Shown: positions 1 through 8,101 of the stretch, piece by piece
Numbering within the stretch: position 1 is the stretch's first letter
How the letters are laid out: every line of letters starts with the position of its first letter
NCBI GenBank assembly: GCA_965205905.1
Contig: CBDBHZ010000012.1
Coordinates: 496,001-560,000 of the forward strand
Direction: 5' to 3'
DNA: 64,000 nt
From: JAHZMA01 sp965205905
Lineage (GTDB): Bacteria; Pseudomonadota; Alphaproteobacteria; JABAAW01; JAHZMA01
Made by a program: the position numbers and the translations under genes
Notes under the pieces: generated by a model
What the model saw: only the letters and a program-made list of their open reading frames with translations
What the model was told of the DNA's origin: nothing
The model's database searches: none

Positions 1-209
1 TTGCAGGCGAATTAGGGCTTTCTGGCGAGGTGCGCGCTGTTAGCTTATGGGAGTTGCGGGTGAAAGAAGCAAAAAAAATGGGCTTTGATAAGGTGATATT
101 ACCTGCCCCCGTCTTGCCAAATCAAGCTGATAAGGTTACAACAGATAAACACATCGATATTATGCGTTCGGTGCATCAATTTCCATCCTTGATGAAAGAT
201 TTAAGTTAG
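1..209 (+). CDS. radA: DNA repair protein RadA, C-terminal end (partial)
   Basis: The window opens inside this gene. Only the last 68 codons are present, read in the frame beginning at base 3 and ending with TAG at 207-209. RadA is a RecA-like ATPase with a Lon-protease-like C-terminal domain that helps process branched intermediates in recombinational repair. The visible piece contains the family's hallmark GELGLSGEVRAVS stretch, followed by a region rich in Lys and Glu and the segment KKMGFDKVILPAP, which match the RadA C-terminus. The ATPase and zinc-finger parts lie upstream and cannot be seen. The position directly before cvpA and purF matches the common alphaproteobacterial order. Confidence 0.85.
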   Translation, partial: AGELGLSGEVRAVSLWELRVKEAKKMGFDKVILPAPVLPNQADKVTTDKHIDIMRSVHQFPSLMKDLS

Positions 210-228
210 CGAGCAAAATTATCCGCCT

Positions 229-756
229 ATGAATATTACTGACCCCATACTCTATGATACGATTGCCATTATTTGCGTGGTTGTTTCAGTGTTTCTTTCA
301 CTCACCAAAGGTTTGGTGCGCGAGCTTATCTCGCTGACTGAATGGGTGCTTAGCTTCTGGCTAACTTATTTGTTTCACGATATTGCCGCCAATTTGCTTT
401 CCTCTTATATTCCAGTCGATTCTATAGCGCAATTGGCTGGTGTTGCCACCACTTTTATCACTTTTTGGCTGATTTTATATATTATTGGTAAAAAAATCAT
501 TGCGGCATTGCACACCAAAATCCCTGCCAAAGCCGATATGATAGGCGGTATTGTCTTTGGTGGATTAAGGGGCGTTGCATTGCCGATTATTGTGTTTAAC
601 CTGATATTGCTGTTTAGCATATCGCGCGATATGCAACATGCGATTCTTAAAAGCTATAGCTATCAATTCACTCAAAAAATTAGCGAAAATCTGTTCGGGG
701 TAACGCCGCAAACCATCATTGAGCGCACCAATAAAGATATAGAAAAGCAAATATAG
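229..756 (+). CDS. cvpA: CvpA family inner-membrane protein
   Basis: A 175-residue hydrophobic protein with about four predicted membrane helices (roughly residues 7-28, 33-53, 67-88 and 106-130) and a short charged C-terminal tail. Length and layout fit the CvpA/colicin V production family, including a conserved-looking KGLVREL segment after the first helix and DMIGGIVFGGLRG before the last helix. The family is named from E. coli cvpA, which is needed for colicin V export and sits beside purF; its biochemical role is not settled. Here too it lies 9 bases upstream of purF and is probably cotranscribed with it. The start at 229 has no obvious Shine-Dalgarno sequence, but no better start is visible. 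Confidence 0.85.
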   Translation: MNITDPILYDTIAIICVVVSVFLSLTKGLVRELISLTEWVLSFWLTYLFHDIAANLLSSYIPVDSIAQLAGVATTFITFWLILYIIGKKIIAALHTKIPAKADMIGGIVFGGLRGVALPIIVFNLILLFSISRDMQHAILKSYSYQFTQKISENLFGVTPQTIIERTNKDIEKQI

Positions 757-765
757 GAAAATATC

Positions 766-2244
766 ATGCAAAATTTTGATAACAATATATTGAATGCTGG
801 GCAGACACCATGGGATGATAAATTCCATGAGGAATGCGCGGTATTTGGGATTGCATTTTCGGATGAAGCGTCAAAATTGGCAGTGTTGGGCTTACATGCT
901 ATGCAACATCGCGGGCAAGAAGCAACTGGCATTTTAAGCAGTGATGGCAAAAAATTTCATGTCCATCGCGCAATGGGGATGGTAGGCGATGTGTTTTCTG
1001 ACCCGAATATTGTCAATCGGCTAGAGGGCAAGCTTGCGCTAGGGCATAACCGCTATTCTACCACTGGCAACACCACGCTTGCCAATATTCAGCCAATGTT
1101 TGCCGATATGGAAACAGGTGGGCTAGCGATTGCCCATAATGGTAATTTTACCAATGCGCTTACCTTGCGTAAAAGTCTAATTCAGGAGGGGGCGATTTTT
1201 CAATCCACTTCTGATACCGAAATTTTACTGCATCTGGCATCACGCGCATCTGGCACAGTGGAGCAACGGCTGATTGATGGCTTAACGCAATTAGAGGGCG
1301 CCTATTCTATCGTTGCGCTGACCGAAAATAATCTGATTGGTGTTCGTGACCCTTATGGCGTGCGCCCGTTGCTATTAGGGCAGTTAGGGGGTAGCTATAT
1401 TTTGGCATCGGAAAGCTGTGCGTTTGATATTATGGGCGCGAAACATATCCGCGATATTGAGCCCGGTGAGATGGTAACGATTGGGCTTGGTGGCATTAGC
1501 AGTCAGTTTCCTTTTGCCAATAAACCGTCAAAATTCTGTATTTTTGAATATATTTATTTTTCGCGTCCCGATTCCCTGATTAACAATCAGCCCGTTTATG
1601 AAATCCGTAAAAATATTGGACGCGAATTGATGAAGCAAGCCAAAATCGATGCTGATTTAGTGGTGCCAGTGCCTGATTCTGGCATTCCATCGGCGCTTGG
1701 CTATGCCGAAGCTTCTGGTATTCCGTTTGATTATGGCATTATCCGCAACCATTATATCGGGCGCACTTTCATTGAACCCTCTGATGAAATTCGGCATTTG
1801 GGTGTTAAATTAAAGCATAATGCCAATCGCGGTATCTTGAATGATAAGAGTATTGTGCTGGTTGATGATTCGATTGTGCGTGGCACCACTTCTAAAAAAA
1901 TTGTTGAGATGCTCCGCATGGCAGGGGTGCGAAAAATCCATATGCTGATTGCCTCACCGCCTACCACTCATTCCTGCTTTTATGGGGTGGATACGCCTGA
2001 ACGTTCGGAATTGCTGGCGGCGCAACATGATATTGCGACTATGATAAAATTGCTTGGGGTGGATTCTTTGCAATTTATCACGATGGATGGTTTGTATAAA
2101 GCGGTCAGTAATACGGTGCGTGATAATGATAATCCGCAATTTTGTGATGCTTGTTTCAGTGGTGATTATCCCATTACTGTTAAAGATAATGAGGCAGGGG
2201 TGGATAAGCAATTATCACTGCTTTCTAGCCATTCACCACGTTAG
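766..2244 (+). CDS. purF: Amidophosphoribosyltransferase
   Basis: Catalyses the first committed step of purine synthesis: PRPP plus glutamine gives 5-phosphoribosylamine. At 492 residues it has the normal family length. The N-terminal glutamine-amidotransferase domain begins at Cys24 (EECAVFGI), so 23 residues should be removed as a propeptide to expose the nucleophile. HRGQEATG (48-55) and GHNRYSTTG follow. The phosphoribosyltransferase domain carries the PRPP loop VLVDDSIVRGTTS near residue 365. Cysteines near 258, 404, 460 and 463 (the last two as CDAC) match the positions that hold a [4Fe-4S] cluster in the Bacillus-type enzyme, so this belongs to the processed, Fe-S-containing class. A good AGGAAA ribosome site precedes the ATG. 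It lies in an apparent cvpA-purF-SDR operon. Confidence 0.97.
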   Translation: MQNFDNNILNAGQTPWDDKFHEECAVFGIAFSDEASKLAVLGLHAMQHRGQEATGILSSDGKKFHVHRAMGMVGDVFSDPNIVNRLEGKLALGHNRYSTTGNTTLANIQPMFADMETGGLAIAHNGNFTNALTLRKSLIQEGAIFQSTSDTEILLHLASRASGTVEQRLIDGLTQLEGAYSIVALTENNLIGVRDPYGVRPLLLGQLGGSYILASESCAFDIMGAKHIRDIEPGEMVTIGLGGISSQFPFANKPSKFCIFEYIYFSRPDSLINNQPVYEIRKNIGRELMKQAKIDADLVVPVPDSGIPSALGYAEASGIPFDYGIIRNHYIGRTFIEPSDEIRHLGVKLKHNANRGILNDKSIVLVDDSIVRGTTSKKIVEMLRMAGVRKIHMLIASPPTTHSCFYGVDTPERSELLAAQHDIATMIKLLGVDSLQFITMDGLYKAVSNTVRDNDNPQFCDACFSGDYPITVKDNEAGVDKQLSLLSSHSPR

Positions 2245-2249
2245 GCATC

Positions 2250-2924
2250 ATGTCTGTTTTTGCCGATAAAATTATCCTTGTTACGGGTGCTAGCCGTAAT
2301 ATTGGCTATCATTGCGCTAAAAATCTGGCGATGCAAGGCGCACAGATTATCGCCACTGCCCGGACTACTGGCGGACTTGAAGCATTAGATGATGAAATAT
2401 GCGCTAATAATGGCAAAAAACCCGTTTTAGTGCCGTTAGACCTGAATGATTTTGATAAAATCGATGCGTTGGGCGCAAGTCTGTTTCAGCGTTTTGGCAA
2501 GCTAGATGGGCTTATCATGAATGCAGGCATATTGGGCGGCACGCTCACCCCCGTTGCCCATATTAAGCCTGAACAATGGCAAGAAACCCTGAATGTTAAT
2601 CTCACTGCTAATTACCGATTGCTTCGCAGTTTAGAATTATTGCTAAAACAAGCAGACGAAAAAAGCGCAGTGTTGGCGGTGATTGATAGTAAACCTCAAC
2701 CCTTTTGGGCGCAATATCAGGTGAGTAAAGCGGGCTTAATCGCATTGCTAGAATGCTACCAACAAGAAATGAAAAAAAGCACGGTTACTATCGATACATT
2801 CTGCCCAAATGCAACCAAGAGTAAATTACGCAAAACCGCATTCCCCGGTGAAGATGAGGCAAAATTACAAACGCCTGAACAAACCGCTGATGCGATTATC
2901 AACCATTTTGAGAGTTTGTTTTAG
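2250..2924 (+). CDS. Short-chain dehydrogenase/reductase (SDR) family protein
   Basis: A 224-residue Rossmann-fold oxidoreductase. Visible motifs are the cofactor loop TGASRNIG (12-19), MNAG (90-93) and the catalytic pair Tyr-x-x-x-Lys in QYQVSKAGL (about Tyr156/Lys160), with Asp-Ser in VIDSK before it as the likely catalytic serine. Arg near the end of the second strand (TART) suggests NADP(H). Substrate is not predictable. Proteins of this type often sit directly after purF in alphaproteobacteria, and the start here is only 5 bases after the purF stop, so cotranscription is likely. No link to purine synthesis is implied by the sequence itself. Confidence 0.9.
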   Translation: MSVFADKIILVTGASRNIGYHCAKNLAMQGAQIIATARTTGGLEALDDEICANNGKKPVLVPLDLNDFDKIDALGASLFQRFGKLDGLIMNAGILGGTLTPVAHIKPEQWQETLNVNLTANYRLLRSLELLLKQADEKSAVLAVIDSKPQPFWAQYQVSKAGLIALLECYQQEMKKSTVTIDTFCPNATKSKLRKTAFPGEDEAKLQTPEQTADAIINHFESLF

Positions 2925-2945
2925 TGGATAATGTTAACTATTTTC

Positions 2946-2974
2946 TTGCAGATATAAAATAATTTTGTTATGGT
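2946..2974 (+). promoter_or_regulatory. Possible promoter for the first Panacea/membrane-protein pair
   Basis: TTGCAG at 2946-2951 and TATGGT at 2969-2974 are separated by 17 bases, a reasonable but imperfect housekeeping promoter. It would start a transcript about 100 bases before the gene at 3081, independent of the purF operon. This is pattern matching only. Confidence 0.3.
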
Positions 2975-3040
2975 TTGTTAATTAGGACTGATAGATTTGA
3001 ATCTACTAGCCCCATTTTGCTTTATAAAAGGATAGATATT

Positions 3041-3066
3041 TTGGTAATTATGTATAAAATTACCAA
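3041..3066 (+). promoter_or_regulatory. Inverted repeat just upstream of the Panacea gene
   Basis: Perfect 9-base arms TTGGTAATT (3041-3049) and AATTACCAA (3058-3066) flank an 8-base spacer and end 14 bases before the ATG at 3081. A run of A follows rather than T, so it is a poor terminator on the plus strand. Its place next to the start codon suits an operator for self-regulation or an mRNA hairpin that limits translation. Antitoxin genes often repress their own promoter, but no DNA-binding motif is obvious in this antitoxin. Confidence 0.4.
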
Positions 3067-3080
3067 AAAATTGGCACATA

Positions 3081-3542
3081 ATGAGTGAAGAAATTATGAC
3101 ATTACCTGCATATTATGCAGCCAGAGAATTATGCGAAAGAGATGAGCATATAACTAACTTAAGGCTACAAAAAGTTTTATATATGGCGCATATGGCTTGT
3201 CTTGGTATAGAAGGCGTTCCTTTGGTTGATGGTCATTTTCAGGCTTGGAATTTAGGACCTGTTCACCCCGCAATCTATCGAAAAGCAAGAATTTTTGGTA
3301 ATAAGCCTGTCAATAAAAAGATATTTTCTGCTCTTCCTGAAGATAAGAGCAAATATAGCAGTGCATTAAAATATATTGATGATGTTGTTGACGCATTAAA
3401 AAATCTAACGAGCAGTCAACTGGTTGGCATTACCCATGACACGGATGGTGCTTGGTATAAGCATTATCAGGCAGGCGCAAAAGGACGTATTATCCCGAAT
3501 CATGATATAGAAATAGAATATAATGAAAGATTCAAACAGTAG
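3081..3542 (+). CDS. Panacea-domain (DUF4065) protein, putative PanA antitoxin 1
   Basis: A 153-residue protein that is essentially one Panacea/DUF4065 domain. The signature elements are visible in order: LRLQKVLYMAHM near the start, FQAWNLGPVHPAIYRKA in the middle, and THDTDGAWYKHY near the end. Proteins with this domain act as antitoxins (PanA) for many unrelated toxins; SocA of Caulobacter has the same domain. The next gene overlaps by 20 bases and encodes a small membrane protein, the kind of partner seen in many PanAT pairs, so I infer an antitoxin-toxin operon. An alternative start at Met6 (3096) has a better-placed GTGAAGAA ribosome site. A second, diverged copy of this arrangement lies at 52296-53186. 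Confidence 0.8.
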   Translation: MSEEIMTLPAYYAARELCERDEHITNLRLQKVLYMAHMACLGIEGVPLVDGHFQAWNLGPVHPAIYRKARIFGNKPVNKKIFSALPEDKSKYSSALKYIDDVVDALKNLTSSQLVGITHDTDGAWYKHYQAGAKGRIIPNHDIEIEYNERFKQ

Positions 3543-3837
3543 CAATCTATATAAAGATATTGATGAAAAGGCAGATAAAGATAACACAGAGCTTATTGAG
3601 TCCCTGCAAGACGAACTTGCAGAATTAAAGGATAAAAGGCGAGAGGATTTGTTTCTGTTTATTGTAACAGTTATCGTATTATTGAATATATTATTTTTTG
3701 ATGATATGGGCATTGCCGCTTTTGCTATTTTAATTCTTGAATTAATAATTATTATACCTTTAGCTTACAGAATGGGAGCAGAAGAAATTATTCTTTTAAT
3801 GGTTTCATTTGCAGAAAGAATTTCTCGTAAAAATTAA
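3523..3837 (+). CDS. Small two-helix membrane protein, putative PanT toxin 1
   Basis: A 104-residue protein with a charged, probably coiled-coil N-terminus (about residues 8-42, rich in Asp, Glu and Lys), then two hydrophobic segments (about 43-60 and 64-83), then a third partly hydrophobic stretch with basic C-terminal residues (AERISRKN). No enzymatic motif is visible. Its start lies inside the end of the Panacea gene, so the two are translationally coupled. Small membrane proteins paired with Panacea antitoxins have been found to damage membranes, which is the basis for calling this a possible toxin; the family itself I do not recognise. It could instead be a harmless membrane partner. Confidence 0.6.
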   Translation: MKDSNSSNLYKDIDEKADKDNTELIESLQDELAELKDKRREDLFLFIVTVIVLLNILFFDDMGIAAFAILILELIIIIPLAYRMGAEEIILLMVSFAERISRKN

Positions 3838-3845
3838 AAACACAT

Positions 3846-5672
3846 CTAACGCATATCAGCTTTACGGCTTTGCACCGTATGGGTTTGCATGGCTTGCAAT
3901 ATTTTAACCCGCTTGATACAGCCAGTAATCTTGCCACTAATATCCACCACTGGCAATGCAGGGTCGGTATTCAACTCTAGCAATTCCCATATTTGTGATA
4001 ATTCATCGCTCGGTAACGCATTGCGGTTGATACCCATCACCTCAAAACATGATTTATTTTCATCTGGCTGATAGCGCGACAGATGTTGCCAGCCAATAAT
4101 GCCAATAAAGCGACTATCATGCTCATCATCGGTAACGAATAAAATCGATTGCTCATCTTTGTCTTTACCTGCTAGCAATTTATAGGCTTCCGATAGATGC
4201 TGTTGCCCATCAATCGTGGTGGCAGGTTCAATCAAATCATTTAATTCAAATTGATATTGATTGCGCCTTGCCTTCCACCAATTCCCGCCCATCGCTTGTC
4301 TCAGCGTTTGCGAATAAAATGAATTAGAAAACACCACTGATACTGTTTGGGTTGTAAACACCACCGCCAGCAAGGTGGCAAACACAATCTCAAATTGCCC
4401 GTTATGTTCAATCACAAATAAGATACCCGTTAATGGCGCGCCCAAAATACTGGCGATAAATCCTGCCATGCCCACCACCATAAATAACAGCTGATGATTG
4501 ACATCGTTTTGCAATAAATTATCAAATATATTACCGCCGATTGTGCCATAAATACCTCCAAAAATCAGGCATAATGTCCATACGCCACCACCCAAACCAA
4601 AGCCGATAGTGGTTACTGATGCCAATAATTTTATCGCAAAAATCGCTATCACCGTTAACACAGCTGGATTGCCAAATAATTGCAGATAGATATTATCGTA
4701 GCCAACTCCTAACACAAAAGGATAATTCACCGCAATCAATGCCAATAAAACCCCGCCTATCATGGTGCGGTAGAGTGCCGAGATTTTCTTTCTTTCGGTA
4801 AATTCGTAAATCCAAGTGGTGAGCGTTACAAAGCATCCACCAATCAGCCCAATGCTGATGCCGAATAATATCATTGCGGGATAAACCCAGTGGGTGCTAA
4901 TCATATCATTATGCAAAAGTTGCGGGATATAAAACGCGCCTTGTTCGCCATAAACCAAATAGCTTAATAATAAGCCACCGCCACCGCCAATGGTGAGCGG
5001 TAACACATAATGCACCCTGCCGCCGCGCCCTACCACAACTTCCCAAGCGAATAACGCGCCTGCCAATGCCGTATTAAACGATGCGCCAATCGCGCCTGCC
5101 ACCACACAGCCAACCAGTAACACATGATAATGACTGCTAACGCGTAATTTTATCAGAAGCGGCGTTAATAATGATACCGCAAGATGAATCGCTGGTCCTT
5201 CTCTGCCCGAAGATGCCCCCAAACACAGAGTCATCTTATGCAACAATCCGTTGAGCAAACCCTCTTTTAGCGATAGATGCCCGTTTCGTAGCGCACATGC
5301 TTCCACCACCCCTGCCACACCGAATGGACGCCGATAGCGCATATAGCCCCCGACCACACCTGCCAATAAGCCTGCTAATAACAGGGGTGCAGCTATCCGC
5401 CACCATGAAAAATCTTCAGCGAGGGCAAGCGTATCACTTCCAAAAATTAAGCCATGCGCCACTTTGATGATATAGAGAAACCATATCGCAATCGCACCAC
5501 CAAATATACCTGATAGCAATGCTAAAAAATCAATATATAAAAATCGCCCGAATGGCAGATATTGATTTTTATACAAGAATAGTCTCCTTTGCTCATTGAT
5601 GCGTATCGGTGTTGTTAATGATCGTTTTAGCGTATGCCAAACATTCTTCATCTGTTGCCACACAGCCACCAC
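3846..5672 (-). CDS. ClC-type chloride channel/transporter with C-terminal CBS pair
   Basis: A 608-residue polytopic membrane protein of the voltage-gated chloride channel family. GREGP (156-160) carries the gating glutamate Glu158, and FNTALAGALFAWEV follows as in other ClC proteins. The C-terminal part (about 480-600) holds two CBS-like segments (LIEPATTIDGQQHL... and PALPVVDISGKITGC), which in this family bind adenine nucleotides and regulate transport. Two usual ion-path motifs are altered: the region of GSGIP reads GVAGVVEA and the region of GxFxP reads GGGVWTLCL, so chloride may not be the physiological ion. The annotated start overlaps the end of the CCA-enzyme gene by 80 bases; Met8 is an alternative. 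Both genes run leftward and are likely coupled. Confidence 0.88.
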   Translation of the reverse strand: MVAVWQQMKNVWHTLKRSLTTPIRINEQRRLFLYKNQYLPFGRFLYIDFLALLSGIFGGAIAIWFLYIIKVAHGLIFGSDTLALAEDFSWWRIAAPLLLAGLLAGVVGGYMRYRRPFGVAGVVEACALRNGHLSLKEGLLNGLLHKMTLCLGASSGREGPAIHLAVSLLTPLLIKLRVSSHYHVLLVGCVVAGAIGASFNTALAGALFAWEVVVGRGGRVHYVLPLTIGGGGGLLLSYLVYGEQGAFYIPQLLHNDMISTHWVYPAMILFGISIGLIGGCFVTLTTWIYEFTERKKISALYRTMIGGVLLALIAVNYPFVLGVGYDNIYLQLFGNPAVLTVIAIFAIKLLASVTTIGFGLGGGVWTLCLIFGGIYGTIGGNIFDNLLQNDVNHQLLFMVVGMAGFIASILGAPLTGILFVIEHNGQFEIVFATLLAVVFTTQTVSVVFSNSFYSQTLRQAMGGNWWKARRNQYQFELNDLIEPATTIDGQQHLSEAYKLLAGKDKDEQSILFVTDDEHDSRFIGIIGWQHLSRYQPDENKSCFEVMGINRNALPSDELSQIWELLELNTDPALPVVDISGKITGCIKRVKILQAMQTHTVQSRKADMR

Positions 5673-6843
5673 GCGCCCACCATTTGCGTGTCTTATTTAG
5701 GATTATACCCATTTCTTTATTTTTTTCCACCCCTTCATGCAACAAAATTTTTGCCTTTAACGGAAAATCAGGCGATTGCCACGTTTCAATAATGGCATAT
5801 AACTGATTTAATTTTTCGGCGGGCAGGCTATCATCAAGCGCGTGATGCAACAACAAATGCAATAATGCTAAATCTTTGCCTTCTTTATCAAGCGTTTCGT
5901 GAAGAATTTTTATCGCATCAGCTTCATGATAAAAATGTGGTTGCGTTAGCAGATAATTCAAGGTTTTCTCTGCCTGCCTGCTTAGCTTCAAAACGCGCTG
6001 TAATTGCGACGCTTTAACTGCCGCCATGCCATGATACAACCCTGCCAATATCAGTAAAAACCGCTGGGTATCATATAATTCTCTGCCGTGCAACACCGCC
6101 TGTAGCTTTGGCACTCTTGCGATATTTTGAGTGAGTTGCGTTAAAGGTTCGGGTAAAAACTTAAAAATTGGCACCGCATTTTGTAACGCATCATAGGCAT
6201 AAGGCGCAGGCAACCAACGGCGCAATTCTTGATGTAACCGTTCGCCCGATATTTTACACAAGCCTTCCCCATGCTGAAAACAAGCATCACGCGCATCTTT
6301 ATCGGTGGTAAATTCGGGCAATTCGGCTTGAAACCGAAATAACCGCAAAATGCGAAGATAATCCTCCTGAATTCTTGTGGCGGGATTGCCAACAAACGTC
6401 AATAACCGCCTTTCAATATCAGCGCGCCCACTATGATAATCGCTGATATTGCCGTCTTCGTCCATATACAAAGCATTGATGGTAAAATCGCGCCTTTCAG
6501 AATCTTCAGCAAAATTCTTGGCAGGGGCGATAGTGGCATGGCGGCCATCAGTCGTTACATCACGGCGCAGGCAGGCAATTTCGTAATATTCTTCGCTGCT
6601 AAACAACGCTTGAATCACACCAAAGGCGCGCCCTATCTGGATATATCTAATTTTATGTTTGCGTAATGCTTTGATAATCTGAATATCGGTTAGGGTGCAG
6701 ACCAAATCAATATCTCGCACATCGCGCCCCAGCAAATAATTACGCACCGCACCGCCAACAATACGAAACTCACCGCCCGCATCGCTCAGGCTTTTTGTAA
6801 CTTTGCGTAGATTAGGTTTTGATAAAAAATTTGGCTTTTGCAT
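5593..6843 (-). CDS. cca: CCA tRNA nucleotidyltransferase/poly(A) polymerase family
   Basis: A 416-residue class II nucleotidyltransferase. The head domain shows the expected FRIVGGAVRNYLLGR motif (GG at 30-31) followed by RDIDL, whose Asp44 and Asp46 should bind the catalytic metals. RRDFTINALY and a following YLRILRLFRFQAE segment match the neck region used for nucleotide selection. The enzyme most likely adds or repairs the 3' CCA of tRNAs. The tRNA-Leu in this window already encodes CCA, so repair is at least one role. It lies between the DUF1285 gene upstream and the ClC gene downstream on the same strand, with 4 bases and an overlap respectively, so an operon is likely. A poly(A) polymerase role cannot be excluded from sequence. 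Confidence 0.92.
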   Translation of the reverse strand: MQKPNFLSKPNLRKVTKSLSDAGGEFRIVGGAVRNYLLGRDVRDIDLVCTLTDIQIIKALRKHKIRYIQIGRAFGVIQALFSSEEYYEIACLRRDVTTDGRHATIAPAKNFAEDSERRDFTINALYMDEDGNISDYHSGRADIERRLLTFVGNPATRIQEDYLRILRLFRFQAELPEFTTDKDARDACFQHGEGLCKISGERLHQELRRWLPAPYAYDALQNAVPIFKFLPEPLTQLTQNIARVPKLQAVLHGRELYDTQRFLLILAGLYHGMAAVKASQLQRVLKLSRQAEKTLNYLLTQPHFYHEADAIKILHETLDKEGKDLALLHLLLHHALDDSLPAEKLNQLYAIIETWQSPDFPLKAKILLHEGVEKNKEMGIILNKTRKWWARGGCVATDEECLAYAKTIINNTDTHQ

Positions 6844-6847
6844 GATA

Positions 6848-7486
6848 TTAGAATTTTCCTAACGAGAATTCATGCCCGCCTGATTGCAAGAACATTTCTT
6901 GCTGATTGTTAGGTAAGTCGCGTATTTCGGCAATCTCCACCAGATGATAAAATACCGAACGGGTGATGAGACCTTGCAAATTTGCGCGCAATGTCATCAA
7001 AGGTAAAAATTTATCATCGGGCTTGGCATCTGGCTTGGCATCGGGCTTGGCATCAGCCTTATTCACCATCTGTAGCGGGTGGTCGGCATCAAGCCTTACC
7101 CATTCATCAAGATTGCTTCTAAAATGCAAGCCATCGTCTTTTTGCTGATATTCCACGAAAATAAATGGCGCAACATCTACCTGAATTCGCCCACGCTCGG
7201 CTGGCGTTACCAACCAATAATCGCCCTTATCATCACGGTGCATTACCGATGCAAACAGTTTGCATAACGGTTTACGCCCGATGGGTGAGTTTTGATAATG
7301 CCATGTGCCATCGGCTGATATTCTGATATTAAAATCGCCACAATATTGTGGCATTGCAAACGGTAAATCAACGCCCGTTAATGGCACATCGGCGATATTT
7401 GGCTGATTATCACCCCCACCAATATTCTTCAGCGCGTTTTGTGCCTCAAGATATTCTCTTTTTTTGTGAGTGCTGCTATCAGGCAA
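6848..7486 (-). CDS. DUF1285 family protein
   Basis: A 212-residue protein matching the DUF1285 family, which is common in alphaproteobacteria and has no assigned biochemical function. The family core is recognisable in the segment FNIRISADGTWHYQNSPIGR followed by LVTPAERGRIQVDVAPF. The middle holds a low-complexity insert, DAKPDAKPDAKPDDK, coded by a 12-base tandem repeat (7013-7060) that looks like a recent slippage expansion. The gene overlaps the RidA gene by 8 bases and ends 4 bases before cca, so all are probably one transcript. No membrane segment or signal peptide is visible. Confidence 0.82.
   Translation of the reverse strand: MPDSSTHKKREYLEAQNALKNIGGGDNQPNIADVPLTGVDLPFAMPQYCGDFNIRISADGTWHYQNSPIGRKPLCKLFASVMHRDDKGDYWLVTPAERGRIQVDVAPFIFVEYQQKDDGLHFRSNLDEWVRLDADHPLQMVNKADAKPDAKPDAKPDDKFLPLMTLRANLQGLITRSVFYHLVEIAEIRDLPNNQQEMFLQSGGHEFSLGKF
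7013..7060 (-). repeat. 12-base tandem repeat coding for DAKP units
   Basis: Four imperfect 12-base units (7013-7024, 7025-7036, 7037-7048, 7049-7060) based on GGCATCGGGCTT on the plus strand. Because the unit is four codons long it keeps frame and gives a repeated Asp-Ala-Lys-Pro insert in the DUF1285 protein. Copy number may vary between strains. Confidence 0.9.
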
Positions 7487-7943
7487 ATTCTATCACTGCC
7501 TCAATTTCCACACTCACCCCCAAAGGTAGCGAGCCTGCACCCATCGCAAAGCGGCTATGTCTTCCCTTATCACCAAACACTTCCACCATCAAATCGGACG
7601 CACCATTAATCACTTTCGGGTGATTGGTAAAATCAGGAGTTGCATTTACAAAACCGCCTAATTTAACAATTCTAACCACCCTATCTAAATCGCCATCTAA
7701 TGCGGCTTTGGCTTGCGCGATAATGTTAATCGCGCATAATTTTGCCGCTTCAATGCCTTGGTCTTGCGATATATCAGAGCCTAATTTACCCTGATACGCA
7801 AAATTGCCATCTTTCATCGGCAATTGCCCCGATATAAAAATGAGATTACCCGTCATGCAAAAAGGCACATAATTTGCCGCAGGTGCCGCCGCTTGTGGCA
7901 ATGTTATGCCTAATTCTTTTAATTTATCATCAATCATACCCAT
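7479..7943 (-). CDS. RidA/YjgF family protein
   Basis: A 154-residue member of the RidA (YjgF/YER057c/UK114) family, whose best-known members hydrolyse reactive enamines and imines released by PLP enzymes such as threonine dehydratase. The fold's landmarks are visible: LIFISGQLP, the central helix with AAKLCAINIIAQAKAAL, and the C-terminal strand LGVSVEIEAVIEF. The exact position of the catalytic arginine of RidA proper (Arg105 in the E. coli-type protein) is occupied by the region HSRFAMGAGSLPLG, so this is probably one of the longer RidA subfamilies rather than RidA itself, and deaminase activity is uncertain. It is the first gene of the leftward DUF1285-cca-ClC group and is divergent from the chorismate mutase gene. 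Confidence 0.87.
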   Translation of the reverse strand: MGMIDDKLKELGITLPQAAAPAANYVPFCMTGNLIFISGQLPMKDGNFAYQGKLGSDISQDQGIEAAKLCAINIIAQAKAALDGDLDRVVRIVKLGGFVNATPDFTNHPKVINGASDLMVEVFGDKGRHSRFAMGAGSLPLGVSVEIEAVIEFA

Positions 7944-8050
7944 GATATCTTCCTAACTGTTAAAAAATGAATGAATATTTTGTTTATGCCTTACCTTTAC
8001 AATAATCACAACAAAAAACATAAATTAAAGTAACATATTTTATATAATTT

Positions 8051-8059
8051 TGCTATGAT
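8051..8059 (+). promoter_or_regulatory. Possible extended -10 promoter for the Phe/Tyr gene group
   Basis: TGCTATGAT matches the extended -10 form TGnTATAAT closely, about 45 bases before the ATG at 8102, within the AT-rich spacer between two divergent genes. The matching -35 (TAACAT at 8031-8036) is weak, as is usual for extended -10 promoters. Confidence 0.35.
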
Positions 8060-8101
8060 GCATTAAACATTAACCCTGATTGAATTGTGCAAGTTTGTAT
8101 C

